Shown here piece by piece: positions 1 through 16,126 of a stretch of 64,000 nucleotides of DNA. A model generated the notes under the pieces. The model was not told the DNA's origin. It ran no database searches and saw only the letters and a list, made by a program, of their open reading frames with translations. Position 1 is the stretch's first letter. Each line of letters starts with the position of its first letter. Made by a program: the position numbers and the translations under genes. Source of the DNA: Glandiceps talaboti (taxonomy: Eukaryota; Hemichordata; Enteropneusta; Spengelidae); assembly GCF_964340395.1 (NCBI RefSeq), contig NC_135554.1, positions 21,537,592 through 21,601,591 on the forward strand, written 5' to 3'.

Positions 1-2297
1 TGAAGACATTTACCTAATGTTTCCATGCTGATACACTGAACAAACATCGCTCAAATTATCATCTGTTTCGGCTTGCCACTTTTTCTAGCCTGCCATTTAA
101 TTCTGTGTATAGAATGAAAACGTAGGCTTTTAATACACAACTGAGCTGCTAATAGTGTCTTGGATATGCCCTGGGGCTACCGTATACAAATACCAATCGT
201 TAAGCCAGCCAAAATGGCTCCTGCAAACAACACACTTTTCTCTCTCTATTTATTCATTTCTATTTTTTTGCATCATAGTGTCCATGTAAACACATCAGTA
301 GAACAGTATGATACTGAGCTGGTAGTGAAACTTTATGTGAATATTTGCCAAGGGGTGAGGGGTCAGTCGATAAGAGAAAGCCTTCTGGTAGCTCATAAAA
401 GAAGGCCCATAGGCAATACACACAGACTCAACAAAGCCTTTCCAATGCTTTGAAAGTGGTTCGGCCATGTGTAAACAAACGCAGAGACCATATTCAAATT
501 GAGAACTGTGGCCATGAATACAAAGAGAGAGGTAATTGGAACCCCATGGTGCTCAAACACAATCTCATGCACTGTCTCAAATGTGTGTGCATTCATGGAC
601 TATGCAAATTTGACGCAAACAGGCTACAAGTCTTTTAGAAACAGTGTTGTCTATGGAAGTGCACTGAAAGGTATCAAATGGAAAAGTGTGAATTTACCCA
701 ACACAGAGAGGCATCAATGCCAGCCTTCTGACCTTTCTTGTTTGCCTGGGTCATACAAATAAATGAGGAGAAGTCAGGGGCATTATATAATGAAACACTG
801 CATCACTACATCATATCATAGGTGAGCTTTCTCTTTCCAATAATGCAAGTCACTGACGACAAGAAAAGACGACCACATACACAACCCTAGAAAACTCAAT
901 CCAGCTGTGGTGTTGCCTACGGCTGCTCACAATTTCTCATACTGTTTTCATATAGAACAGAAAGCCCCTTTTCTTGCAGCTCCAAAAAACTGCATTAATT
1001 GCCAATAAGCTCTCTATTACAAGTATATCGCATGCTGACGGCAGTCACAAAATTGTTGAAGAGTACCCGACTAAATATCGGCTGTCCCCAGTAATCAAGT
1101 GATGGCGCCTGTGCTGTTTTCAAATTGAAAATACTGATTTGTAGATATTCAGGGCATTTTTTATGGATGAGCAATGCAGAAAAGGTACCAAGAGAATTCT
1201 TTCCTCTTACACTTGTCATGTTAAATATAAGTATTCCTCTTTTAGGGAAAAAATTTCTGTCATTTACTCTTGAAAATTTGACAGGATTCGCGAGGTAAAA
1301 GCGTCAAACATATATGACGTCTGTTGTCCTGACTATAAGTACCTAGTGCAGTGAAAATCCCTTCAATGAGCACTCTGTCCATTGGTTGGTGCCATCTGCT
1401 TCATTGGATAAGCCAATCAAAACTACCCTTTTTGAAACATATATATGTGCTCAAATGACCTCCCTCAGTGGTAAAACTGGCAGATGTGAGAATGAAAATG
1501 GTTCATTCATTTTATGATAAACGTAGGCCGACATACAAATGTGTATTGTAATATGACAATACTACTGAGTAGACATAAATACAAAAATGCATATTATAGT
1601 GCATGTGCTATCTACAGTAACAACAGCTTTGATTTCTTCTACAAACTGAGGAGACATTTTTCTATTGTATGAATTCCTGGGTACAGTGCAAATATCACTA
1701 AGACTTCCTAGTTTGCTCTTTTCAACCACGTCGCCCACAAAACTGCATGTCTATCTTAATCTGTGGTACACAGTTACCTTGGATTGCAGGCATCTCTAGA
1801 CATGAACATATATCTAGTCATTGATTCATACCGATTGCCAAGATATATTCACCAGCGTAACATGAATCATATATTTTATGGTAATTATCGTGTGCAGCAA
1901 AGAGATGTCATCTGCTAAGTTCAGAAGTTTCTCATTTTATGTTGACAAATAAACATATATTTCAAATAATATTTTAACGAGCGGACAACAATGGGGAAGA
2001 TACTACAAAGTACACACTAATGGCAAACTACATCTAGTGTACATCAAAGAGATGTCATCTAGACCACTGAGTTAAATGGTTCTCATTTTGTGATAAGAAT
2101 TAAAAATTTATTTCACATCACATTATTCATGACCAGATAGCAACTGGAGTTATGTTCACGGAATCTTGATTATTAATGTGTAGTAAACACAAATTGAAGG
2201 GTAATTTTTTCTGTATTCATTAATTAAAATATGCTGGTCCTAAACAGAATGGAAACTGTCCTTCCCATACCTTCATACTGGAGATCCCCTAATCCTA

Positions 2298-2722
2298 CGG
2301 ATGTAGACTCTACATCTCTCCAACCCCTCAGAATGTAGACTTCACATCTCCAAACCCTCAGAATGTAGACTCCACATCTCCTACCCCTCAGAATGTAGAC
2401 TCCACATCTCCAACCCCTCAGAATGTAGGCTCCACATCTCCAAACCCTCAGAATGTAGACTCCACATCTCCAAACCCTCAGAATGTAGACTCCACATCTC
2501 CAACCCCTCAGAATGTAGACTCATCATCTCCAAACCCTCAGAATGTAGACTCCACATCTCCAACCCCTCAGAATGTAGACTCCACATCTCCAAACCCTCA
2601 GAATGTAGACTCCACATCTCCTACCCCTCAGAATGTAGACTCCACATCTCCTACCCCTAAGAATGTAGACTCCTGTCCCGATTTCCTACCCTTTAGAATG
2701 TAGACTCCCCATCCTTTCTCCA
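2298..2722. repeat. 30-bp minisatellite, about 14 copies
   Basis: A 30-bp unit built around GAATGTAGACTCCACATCTC repeats in register, two units per 60 bases. Most copies differ only at a few positions (for example CCAAACCC against CCAACCCC), and the edges are more diverged than the middle. Because 30 is a multiple of three, the minus strand stays open and would encode a 10-residue repeat. There is no sign that it is a gene. Confidence 0.93.
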
Positions 2723-3863
2723 AACCCGAGTCCAAGACAACCAACACTTCAGGCCTAGAATCGTGATTCTAACTAAACGTGACATAGAAAATGCTGAGTA
2801 ACATGATGTGACAATGAAGCTAAAACTTAATGTTTGCTAAAGTCGAGGAGCTCACAATATTTGTGCATGAGGCTTTATTGGGATATGTATTGTGTCTGGA
2901 CCTGTACGGTTTGTTGACTATGAGAATGAAAGTAACTCGATGGTTGGAGTTAATCCCAAATTTTGCTTTCATTGATATTGTATTTGACTTGGGGACCAAA
3001 CAATATTGTATTTCAAGGAGTTTCATGAGCTGATAACACTCTATACAGACTTCCTGATTCAATAAAATAAGCTATTTTATGCATGTCTTTTACAAACTGA
3101 CTACTTGAGGTAAAACTGATGAGAGGTAAATAATGTAATAATTTCTCATTTATGAATTCACACATTTCCACAACTACAATGGCGTCAAGAAGGAGACAAC
3201 TTCTGTAAACATTTGTCAACAGTTCTTTATTTGAAAGACAGTGTTGTCATGCTTGAGCAATGTCTCCTCTAAGCCAATTCAACATACCACTCACGCAAGG
3301 CAATTTCTTGTGACGCACTGAAGTTTGGTGTTTTCCTATCCTTTGCTAGGTGGTGATTCAAAAGAAAACACCTTGACTTGTACCAAAACAGTTTGTTTCT
3401 TATTTCATGGTTTGTTGCTGTATGAATTTTGCAAAAACTCTACAAGATTAATCATATGCATGAATATGACAGAAAATTAACTCTTACTGAAATCTTAACT
3501 TCAAAGTTTTCCCAACAAAACATTCCTTCCCATTGTGCTAGGGTCTACAAAATCACATCTATTTTTTGACAGGGAGTATTTTTCATACATGTTTCACTGT
3601 TAGTATTAGACTAGCTTTGAGTATTGAAAATTGACAGCTACATGTAATTTGGTCACTTTGTTCACCACAACAACTGGTGAAGAACCATCAGCCAACACTT
3701 CCATACATCTAATACATGTTGTACAATATTTGTATGGCTTCATGCATAGTGCCTCACAAAGCATAATCTAAGATGTACATATTGTAAACTATAGCAAAAA
3801 CTCTACTGAAAAACTTCAGTTTTATGGATTACCTGAAAACTAACAAGCCTTCATACAAGACAC

Positions 3864-3989
3864 AGCTCCCAATTGGTTTGATGTATGGCAAAGTTGTTGT
3901 GCAAATTTTAATTTGACCCTTGAAGATAGCTCCCAACTGGTTTGTTGTATGGCAGAGTTTATTGTGCAAATTTTAATTTGACCATGAAG
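3864..3989. repeat. Tandem duplication, period about 64 bp
   Basis: Two adjacent copies begin AGCTCCCAA(T/C)TGGTTTG and end GCAAATTTTAATTTGACC. They differ at several positions, so the duplication is not very recent. No coding role is visible. Confidence 0.8.
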
Positions 3990-5863
3990 GTGAAGATCAA
4001 ATATTAAGTCTCATTAGCAAGCTCATCACTCATAATGTGGGGTAGACACTTGAATGGTGTCTGTATGTATCAAACGTTTGGAGATTATATGAGATAAAAA
4101 TGCACATTTATCACAAATGTAGCTGCCATTTACCATAAAGGTCGAGGACGCATAATTCTGTGATGTACATATGTCCCAGACACCATGTTATCTTTGTGCC
4201 AAGTTTGGTTGAAATAGGATGATGAATGTAAAAGAAACGAGAGTGCACAGATGGACAGACAAATGGAACCAAATGTAACTATTAACCCAATGTGGGTGTC
4301 GCTCATGGGGGGGGGGGGGGGTGTGTGCTAATAATCATAATATACTAGTATACCTCACCACTAAGAACATATGAAATCTTGAATGAAGTATATTTACGTT
4401 GACAGTTGACTACATCTGCCGTGAAGTATCACTACTTTGCTTTACATGTAACATCTCATTTATACACATATACAGGAAGAGCTTACTATGACATAAATGA
4501 TTATTTTTCTTTAACAAGCTGTTTCCAACAGTGCTACATGATGTAGTGAAATACCAGTGGTTTGCCTTTGTAATTCATGTTCAGTTATTCCTCCTACTGA
4601 GGACACAGTCTTCAAACATTTATCCACAACATTTCCAACTCATGGAATTCTATACTTGCACCACGGGGCCCAACAGTTCGGCATGGTTAGTTGTAGTTTC
4701 AAATACTTGGGACAAGAATAAAATGGTGTTGTTACAGGCTGCATTGACCAGTTATACTGACATTCAATATCAAGTTATCCCACTTAGATCGGAAAATTGA
4801 CACTAGCCAAGTACACAGTATCACAAATAGCAAAACACACTCCCCTGTGTACCAAAGCATTCCAGGTCAATGTATAACTACTACAAGTATGTGCTCTATT
4901 TCTTATCTTGTACAGATTTACTCCTATCTGTACTCTAAATGTGGGATATTTACTGAAATTCACTTCAATGCAGTCTGGCAAACTACAAAAGGCATCCCTT
5001 ACTGATTTATTTAGAGTACACTGTACAACCTTAAACCATGTGTAATGTTTATATATATCATACTGTGTCAGGATCTGGGGTGTGGTTTGATATGAGCAGG
5101 AAGATGTAAATCCTCCAACACTAATTATAAAATTTGGTCCAAAAATGACTACCATTTGAGCTAACTACTTGAAAATACAGTACTACTACTAATTTCCCCC
5201 AACGTAAATACAGCGCTGTATTGAAATTTCAGAGGGTCATCGTTAATACTAATGGTATTATGTTGCAGAAAACTACTAATATAGTATAACTAATAATATG
5301 GCCAAACATTTGTTTTTTTTTCCAAAAATCATGTTGACACCGATATTTTTTTTGCAGAATATTTCATCTTCAGTGTCAAGAGACAATACAACGGTGTATA
5401 TAGACAAATTATCACATCACATCTGATGATCCACAATGAGTCCATCACAAACACAAGATACTCCACCAAGAGAAAATAAAGATGCTACTACTATCTGACA
5501 CAACCATCACAGTGCAAGATGACATTTAACAATATCCAAATCTAGAATGATCTACACCACACTGGCACAGTAACAACAGCTCAGGCAAAACTGCAATACC
5601 CAAGTACTGATAATCAAATCACATATCTAGTTTGCTGACCCTTTAAAAATCCCGGGGTCAAATCTACTGCTACCAAAACTGTCACCCAAATAAGTTAATT
5701 AATTATGATAATTGCACAACTCCAATAATATCATTGATCATTATATCACCTCTACTTAAACGATTTATGTTTAATTTATTTATGGTCACTTGTTTGGTAT
5801 AAACATGTCTCCACTGAAGTAAATTCAAGAGAGACAAATGGGGCGAGTTCAGGAGAAAAGCGG

Positions 5864-5965
5864 CTAAGCCGTTTGCGATCCGTTAGCCAGAACGTGCACA
5901 ACGCTGGAGCTGTGTGGTGCTAGCTTTAACAGTAGATGAGAGCGTGCGTCATCAGAGCTCCAGTA
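5864..5965 (-). CDS. Possible terminal exon of the 9836 secreted-protein gene
   Basis: This short block is richer in GC and CpG than the surrounding kilobases. On the minus strand it reads open for 33 codons to a TAG, after a weak acceptor (TTTGTCTAAAG). It is in phase 0, which matches the phase-0 donor at the end of the 9486-9836 exon. Its reading begins YWSSDDARSHLLLK. The acceptor is poor, the implied intron is about 3.5 kb, and no family resemblance supports it. The CpG-rich block could instead be a regulatory element or part of a repeat. Confidence 0.2.
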   Translation of the reverse strand, partial: YWSSDDARSHLLLKLAPHSSSVVHVLANGSQTA

Positions 5966-8900
5966 CTTTAGACAAACACTAACAGCTTTCATCCTGAACT
6001 TGCCAATGATCGTGGGCATTGGTGACATGATGCATGTACATATTACATAAGAAACCTAATGTGTACTCCCAGCTTACATGTAAACCCAAGATATGGCCCC
6101 ATAGTAATTTTTTAAAGCATAACAGGTGTACACTAAATTTACATGCAAATTCAAGACATGCAGTGTAGATCAGTGACAATTTGCTGGACAATTAACAGAT
6201 GTACACAGACTATATACATATAAGTCATGGGACATCAATAACCATTTGGCTGACACAATGGGCAAACACTCAGGCTACATGCAAGTTTAATTACGACATT
6301 GACCAATTTTTGCCAAATTCCGTATCAGCTGCATGTACACGCTGATTACATTACTATGGATATGAAACATCACCAAAATACTGAAATACAAAGGTTCTAA
6401 GCTTCATATTGATGACTAGTTAAAAGTCCATTCTAACATTATGAATGGTAACCTTATCATGTCCCTACCTACTTAGCATGCTTACTATCACCAAAATAAC
6501 TACCCATGGGGTCAAAGGTCAACTCCTAGGGGAAACTAATATTCCCTGAGTTCAAAAGAGCAATAGATGTGATTTTTCATGTCAAGAGATCTCCTATCAA
6601 AAGTTAAACATTAGGTACATGTATATATAGTAGGTCTACTGTAGCCCCCATAGCAATAGTGGAATTTTTGAAAACTTTGATTGCAGTACGTACCAAAACC
6701 CTCCTTTGATAGCTTATAAAATGAATGAAAGATTGAATTTTCCTTTAACCTTCATGTTGTTATCATTTCAATTAGGGATTGTTTTCACAAAATCAAAAGA
6801 TTTTTGATGAAATATGAAATATATCTAAAATAAAGTACTGTAATAGTTACGGGTTCAAACAGATTACCTGTAATGTAAGGCACTTGGTAAAACAGGTACA
6901 CCCTTCAATTCAGAGACTTGCATGACATGCACGGATTCAGTTTGGTAATTTTCAATGCATTTAAACAGACCACCTACACTGTACATGTACATGTACTGTA
7001 GTATTTACACGTCCCTGAAGGGTGAACCATGCAAGAGAAGACGATAACAAGTCTGCAGAAACTATTTACCATGGCAACCACTTATGACAATAGTATTCAC
7101 TAAAACCAAATGGCAACATTACTATTATTACTAGGAGAAAAAGAATATCTTTGGCAGAGAGGGTAAGAAAATGTCTATTTGCTAGTCTCGCCATATTAAT
7201 AAAATACATAAATAATACAAGCCAATACGTGCTTAACTGAAGTAGAGAGTAAATGAAATAATAATTTAGTGACACCTTCCCTGTGAAATAAACATACTTA
7301 TATATCATTGATATTTATGTGTCAATATTCACAGCTGATGCTATATATAGCCAATGATGATCAGAACTTATGATTATTTTCATGTTTACACAGCACAGTC
7401 ACATTTCTGGTTTCAAATGTTATCTGACTGTGCCACTTAAACTGCAGAACATCTACTGTTTTTTAATGTACATGGTCATCATACTCAAATTTACATAGAA
7501 ATGCAAGTCAGCATCCAATTTAGAAATCAAACAGGATTCAAGACATTGTTGATTTGTTCGAATTTGAATTTCATGATTTTGACATTTAAATGATAATGTA
7601 TCTAATGCAAATACTGTGACTGTAGTCACCCACTCTGATTCTGAATTTGAATGCATAGCTAGATGTCATGGGTTCAAGATTTGAAGACGATTACTTTCAC
7701 TGATTTTTCACGAAGTCTCTCCTTACACGCTTGCATAGTGAGACTGTCGGCTCTACAGGCAGTCAAAATGATATCATGTAACAGGACTCATCATGGATAT
7801 CTGAAAGCACCCACAGCTGAAGAGAGCCACAGTGACAGCACAACTAACATGTATACCAGGTGTAATTTGGTTCGGTGTTTGACAGTGTTTCTTAGAAAGG
7901 AGTAGCAAACCATTAGCCTTTTATGGGTTTGATTACTGAGTGCATCTATTCTTTCATACTGAGTCCAGTCAGCGATTAACCAGAAAAACAAACCAAAATC
8001 AGATGTCAGTTTGGTGTGTGAACTCAATTCAATTCGTTAAAATGCCTCTGAAATTATTTTCTACCTAATCTGGTGTGAATTCAGTGACATTCCATTTGAT
8101 GCAACTCACCTTTGGTCATTTTTAAACATGTTAATTTTTGTTTTCACACAACAAACAGAACCAAATCTGTAAAGCATATGCAAAGAACTTCACATTATCC
8201 AAAGCAACCCCCCCCCCCCCCCCCCGTAAGGCATTCAGATATTTACAAAAATGAAAATGCAAGATGAACATAGAATAAAATAATGCTTATATACAGCAAA
8301 GCAGAGGCTAATTTTAAATTATCATTTGAAATATTTAACGCTGAAAATGAAAACTACGAAACGAATGAATTTCAACACTGAAAATTTAATCAACACCCTC
8401 ACCTCACTTGAAATGACCAACATATTTTCTGTAATGACATTTTTATGTCATTATTGGAACTATTAGAATGACATGGAAAGGTGGCAATTTAATAAGCATC
8501 TGGCATTTATTGAAAAAAAATTAATACTGTTGAAAGGCATGAAATATACCCATGGAATCATATAATATTTTTTGCAAGTGAAATTGATTGGATGGGTAGA
8601 GATATGATGTGATCGATATAGAATACGTCTTGTACTTGTTTGGAATCAATATTCGCACTAAAGTTTAATTTGCAACTATAATCAAATGTGAAGGCTTTAT
8701 TCATTCCCTAGGGAGATAACTTGCTTATTTGAAATTAACCATACTTCATCATGTGCATACAGCATAACTTTTATATTGTGTAAGTGCATATATGTCTGTG
8801 GGATAAATTTCAGGCCAGTCAAGAAAGGTCATGGTTTTGGTAAAGCCATGAAAATGATCACTGTTCTGTTTTCCCCAGAATGCACAATAGTTGCTTTACA

Positions 8901-9485
8901 TCATTTTGACGCAATGCACTGAGACACAATACACCCAGCTCAATCACATAATATTGTGCGAATCGTATTCCATTATGGTATAATTAGACATACATATACT
9001 CTCTGGTCCCCATTCACACAAAAATATGGTTATATAATCAGTATTAGCAATATTTTACGAAGAATTCGTAGGGTGGCGACTGGTCAAATATTACATCTTA
9101 AATCTACATTTTAAAAATCTATGTTCGCACTTCTCTAACTTCAAGTTCTAGTATACGGTGTTATTTCCTCCCTTTGGTAAATTAATTATGGAATGTGTTT
9201 TAAATACAATTAATAGACCCTATGATTAATTACGGATATTGATACCAAAATACAATTTGATCTACAAAGCGCTGTGTGAATACGCAAAATGTTTGGTTTG
9301 GTTGGCACGCTGATCGGGGGTCAAGTTGGTTGAGAAACGTACAAGCATCACACTGCGACCGCAAACACAATACTACTATACCCACATGTAACGTTACACA
9401 CACTTCTACGATCCTCGACTCGCTCTCTCTCATTCTCAAAAAACATTAATGTTACATGCACACGAGGCTTGTTTTTGCCCCTTAC
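5966..9485. other. Probable intron or flank, no exon seen
   Basis: This is AT-rich sequence downstream (minus strand) of the secreted-protein first exon. It contains a run of C at about 8209-8225 and otherwise unique-looking sequence. I see no convincing exon or RNA gene. Confidence 0.45.
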
Positions 9486-9836
9486 CTGCATTTCTCGATA
9501 ACCCATTTCTCGATCAGCTAAATCTCGCATTTTTCCTGCCAATAACGTTGCATCTCGCATAATTGTCTGTGCATTTTCAGGCTGTTCTTGTTTAAAAAGA
9601 TCCATCATAGCTTGGGGTTGGTTTTCTGAGTTCGTGTAGCCGTTCGACACAAGCTCTTCCAACAGTTCTGGGTTGTTAAAATTGATCATGCCTGTCTGGC
9701 CATTTTTCAGACGATTCGCTCGCCTTCCATGGTGTTCTCTCCTTGACACAGAGCCTTCATGTACCGACTCCGATCCACACGATCGTGAAATTAGCGATGC
9801 ACAAACAACAAATAAAATTAAACGAGCGGCCGCCAT
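9486..9836 (-). CDS. Secreted protein of unknown family, first exon (partial gene)
   Basis: Seen: the minus strand reads ATG GCG GCC GCT at 9836 and stays open for 117 codons to a consensus donor (CAG|GTAAGG) in phase 0. Residues 1 to about 20 (MAAARLILFVVCASLISRSC) form a good signal peptide. After it come basic clusters (SRREHH, GRRANR) that could be cut by a furin-like protease, then a hydrophilic, helix-prone stretch with LLEELVSNGYTN and AGKMRDLADREMGYREMQ. The frame continues past the donor into a low-quality extension, so the exon very likely ends at 9486. The rest of the gene is not identified; one weak candidate last exon is at 5864-5965. An in-frame GTG lies two codons upstream, but the ATG is the sensible start. 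Context: head to head with FDX2, start codons 671 bp apart. I do not recognise the family. It could be a peptide precursor or an ER-lumen protein. Confidence 0.6.
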
Positions 9837-10507
9837 TTTCACCCTGCAAGCTGTACAGTCTCAAAGACGGTGCCGCGGATTGCTCCAATCTCTTCTCACC
9901 GAAGACCTATTCCTTCCCCACTGCCTTAAAATCGGTCTAGTTCTTTTAAAGACATGCCTGGAAAATGTGTAGAATGAAGTTAAATCCTGTATACACGGTG
10001 AGACGTGGTTTTGCGGCGTATTTCAGCCGTATAGCGCACATCCCCTGAGCCTCTGCTCACACTGTCACAACAAAGTCTAGTGAATGTTTGCGGTCTTCAC
10101 ACTGAAAGTAGCTATTTGTTCATGGTACTTTTTCGGTACGATATATTCATGATAATTTTTGTAGCTTGCAGAAAATTATTTAGCACATATTGTTTTAAAT
10201 TCACCAAAAATGTAAAAGGCAAATTTTCAAATCAATTAAAGACAGGATAGATATATTTTTTTCAGTATATACTGGTAAATATATATTTCATACTCTGCAG
10301 TTTAGAACAGTTTATTGATTACAACTTTGAACTGGTGTATTAATGTATCTTTATAATAAAAATAAAAATGCTTTATATGTGTAATATATACTTGATTTCA
10401 CTTATGGTAAGAAATTTTGAAACCGTTTTAGTGTCCTGCATGCTGATTTCAAAGCCTTAGCTGAATCTGTGCACTGTAAATACTGTAATAAGGTATCAAC
10501 AACAAAG
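9837..10507. promoter_or_regulatory. Shared upstream region, secreted-protein gene and FDX2
   Basis: This 671-bp gap separates two divergent start codons and should hold both promoters. Both starts sit in a YY1-like context: AAAATGGCGGCC on the minus strand and AAAGATGGCGCTG at the FDX2 start. YY1 sites of the form AANATGGCGGC commonly overlap start codons of housekeeping genes. The assignment is inference from position and motif. Confidence 0.45.
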
Positions 10508-14423
<3,916 letters not shown>

Positions 14424-14663
14424 CAATGATACTGAATTTTGGTGCGATAGATGCTATCCAGGAAATACAATATGAACTGCACAGTAACTTTGTATGGTGA
14501 TGCATTCATTGTTGTCACTCATAGCAGTGATGTAATATCATAGAGTATGATGGACATACCGTAACCTAACACTGTAACAGTACAGTGTAAATGCCATTAG
14601 TATTGACACAACATTATTCAAGTGGTCAGTGGGTAGAGTCTATCCCTTTGAATACAACAATGA

Positions 14664-14669
14664 AATAAA
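14664..14669 (+). terminator. AATAAA polyadenylation signal, FDX2
   Basis: This is the first canonical AATAAA after the FDX2 stop, giving a 3' UTR of about 250 bases. Confidence 0.6.
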
Positions 14670-15324
14670 GAGTAAATCAATGTGCAGGTGCACAAATTAG
14701 AACTCAATATGGTATCTAAAAAGAAAGAAAAGATTATACCATTTGGCCACTGGGGGCGCTATTTGGATGCTGGGTCTTGTTTGTAAGTATAAAGGGTCAG
14801 AATCATGGAGTATTGTGGCACACATTGAAAATTGTCCTCTCACAGTGTTTAAGCATATAAGTCAATGGAAGTCTTTACCGAATAGTTCTGATTCTTTTTA
14901 TTATGTCCAATGTCAAGAAACTCATGTTACTTTACAAGCAATTTTTGACTGTTTCATGTACTGCCATGTTGAAAATGTCACCCTTATTTTTCCCTGGGTT
15001 GCCCTCACATGAAGTAATGGCTGCATTATAGTCAGTAATCAGAATATGAGATATTCATGACAAATTTCATGCACGGAAAGGCTTGTTAAGTGTATATGAT
15101 TGTTTCTCAGGTGTATTATTAGCAGAGAATGAGGCTGTTACAGTAACTGCTAACTGTTTTTATTTTCATTATTTACATACTACATAACACAGCTGATCAA
15201 AAAGAGACTGCCATTGCATGGTTTGTTATGGCAGTGTTTTTTAGTCAGTTATAGCCAATCATCAGTTTAGTGAAGACGATGGATATCAGTGGCTTTTTGT
15301 ATGTAAATAATGTACATTACCGTA

Positions 15325-15662
15325 TGTTACAACAGGAGACATGCAAGCAGTAACAAGCCATGTACATGAAACTTGACAAACAGGGAAAGTAAATAAATGA
15401 CTTGAATTAATAACACTTCAGACAACATGTTGGAAATGTGGAGTAGTTCATCATTTGGTAAGAACAGTTTTATGAATTTCAAGTTCCATTTGTCAATGAA
15501 CCTATCATGGAAAGATGTTGTAAAACTGTTCTTATCAAACGATGAATGTCTCCATACTTCCAATATGCTGTGCCAAGTGTTATTAATCAAATTCATAGGT
15601 TTACTTCCCTGTTTGTGACATGTTCCACTTGTTGCTGTGTGTATGTCTTCTGTTGTATATGC
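15325..15662. mobile_element. Long foldback element, arms about 150 bp
   Basis: The left half (GAGACATGCA...GTAAGAACAGTTTTA) is repeated in inverted form in the right half (TAAAACTGTTCTTATCAAAC...TGTCTTCTGTTGTAT). The arms run nearly to the centre, with a short unpaired middle near 15480-15510. This is typical of a foldback MITE. Confidence 0.8.
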
Positions 15663-15876
15663 ATGAAAGACCAAAACTAATGCTATGCATGCACAATTTA
15701 TTTTATTTATTGTGATGTGGAAATTTCTGTAAATAAAGTTTTAAAAATATGAAACCATAAAGGCAATATTGTAGTCATATTGAATGTTTGAGGTAAAAAA
15801 TAGTGAACGTTTACCTGTAACATGCACTGTGTGTGTGTGTGTCATTCTTGCAAGAGTACAATTTTTCTGCTGATGA

Positions 15877-15911
<35 letters not shown>

Positions 15912-16060
15912 GAGCAAAATTGCTAAGCAAACCAGGTTGATAACCTATCAGTGACTGTGCAGCATGTTAAATAACACAAAATGCTAAATATGACCAAATA
16001 TTTCCTTTGCTTGAAGTAAGCCTTACCAAATTATGTAGGTATTTTATGAAAATGAATGCG

Positions 16061-16126
16061 AGGATGTAATGATGTCATCAATATATGTGAGTCAGTTCAC
16101 ATATATTGATGACATCATTACATCCT
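16061..16126. repeat. Perfect inverted repeat, 30-bp arms, 6-bp loop
   Basis: The arm 16061-16090 (starting AGGATGTAATGATGTCATCA) is exactly complementary to 16097-16126, with loop GTCAGT. No mismatch is visible. Confidence 0.95.

Larger units (their letters stand above)
1..5863. other. Non-coding region with simple repeats
   Basis: I see no exon that I can support here. Open frames are short, lack splice context and do not resemble known families. The stretch holds a 30-bp minisatellite (2298-2722), a tandem duplication of about 64 bp (3864-3989), a G run near 4309-4321, and a diverged pair of similar segments near 1890-1950 and 2040-2100. It may be intron or 3' flank of the minus-strand secreted-protein gene whose first exon lies at 9486-9836. 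Confidence 0.5.

Noticed and set aside
4784-5155. 123-codon minus-strand open frame
   Set aside because: It has no splice context, no recognisable family and a composition typical of translated AT-rich non-coding DNA.
9837-9842. GTG two codons upstream as start of the secreted protein
   Set aside because: The following ATG in AAAATGGCGG is a normal eukaryotic start and gives a complete signal peptide.
15327-15674. 115-codon minus-strand open frame
   Set aside because: It coincides with the foldback element; its two halves are inverted copies of each other.
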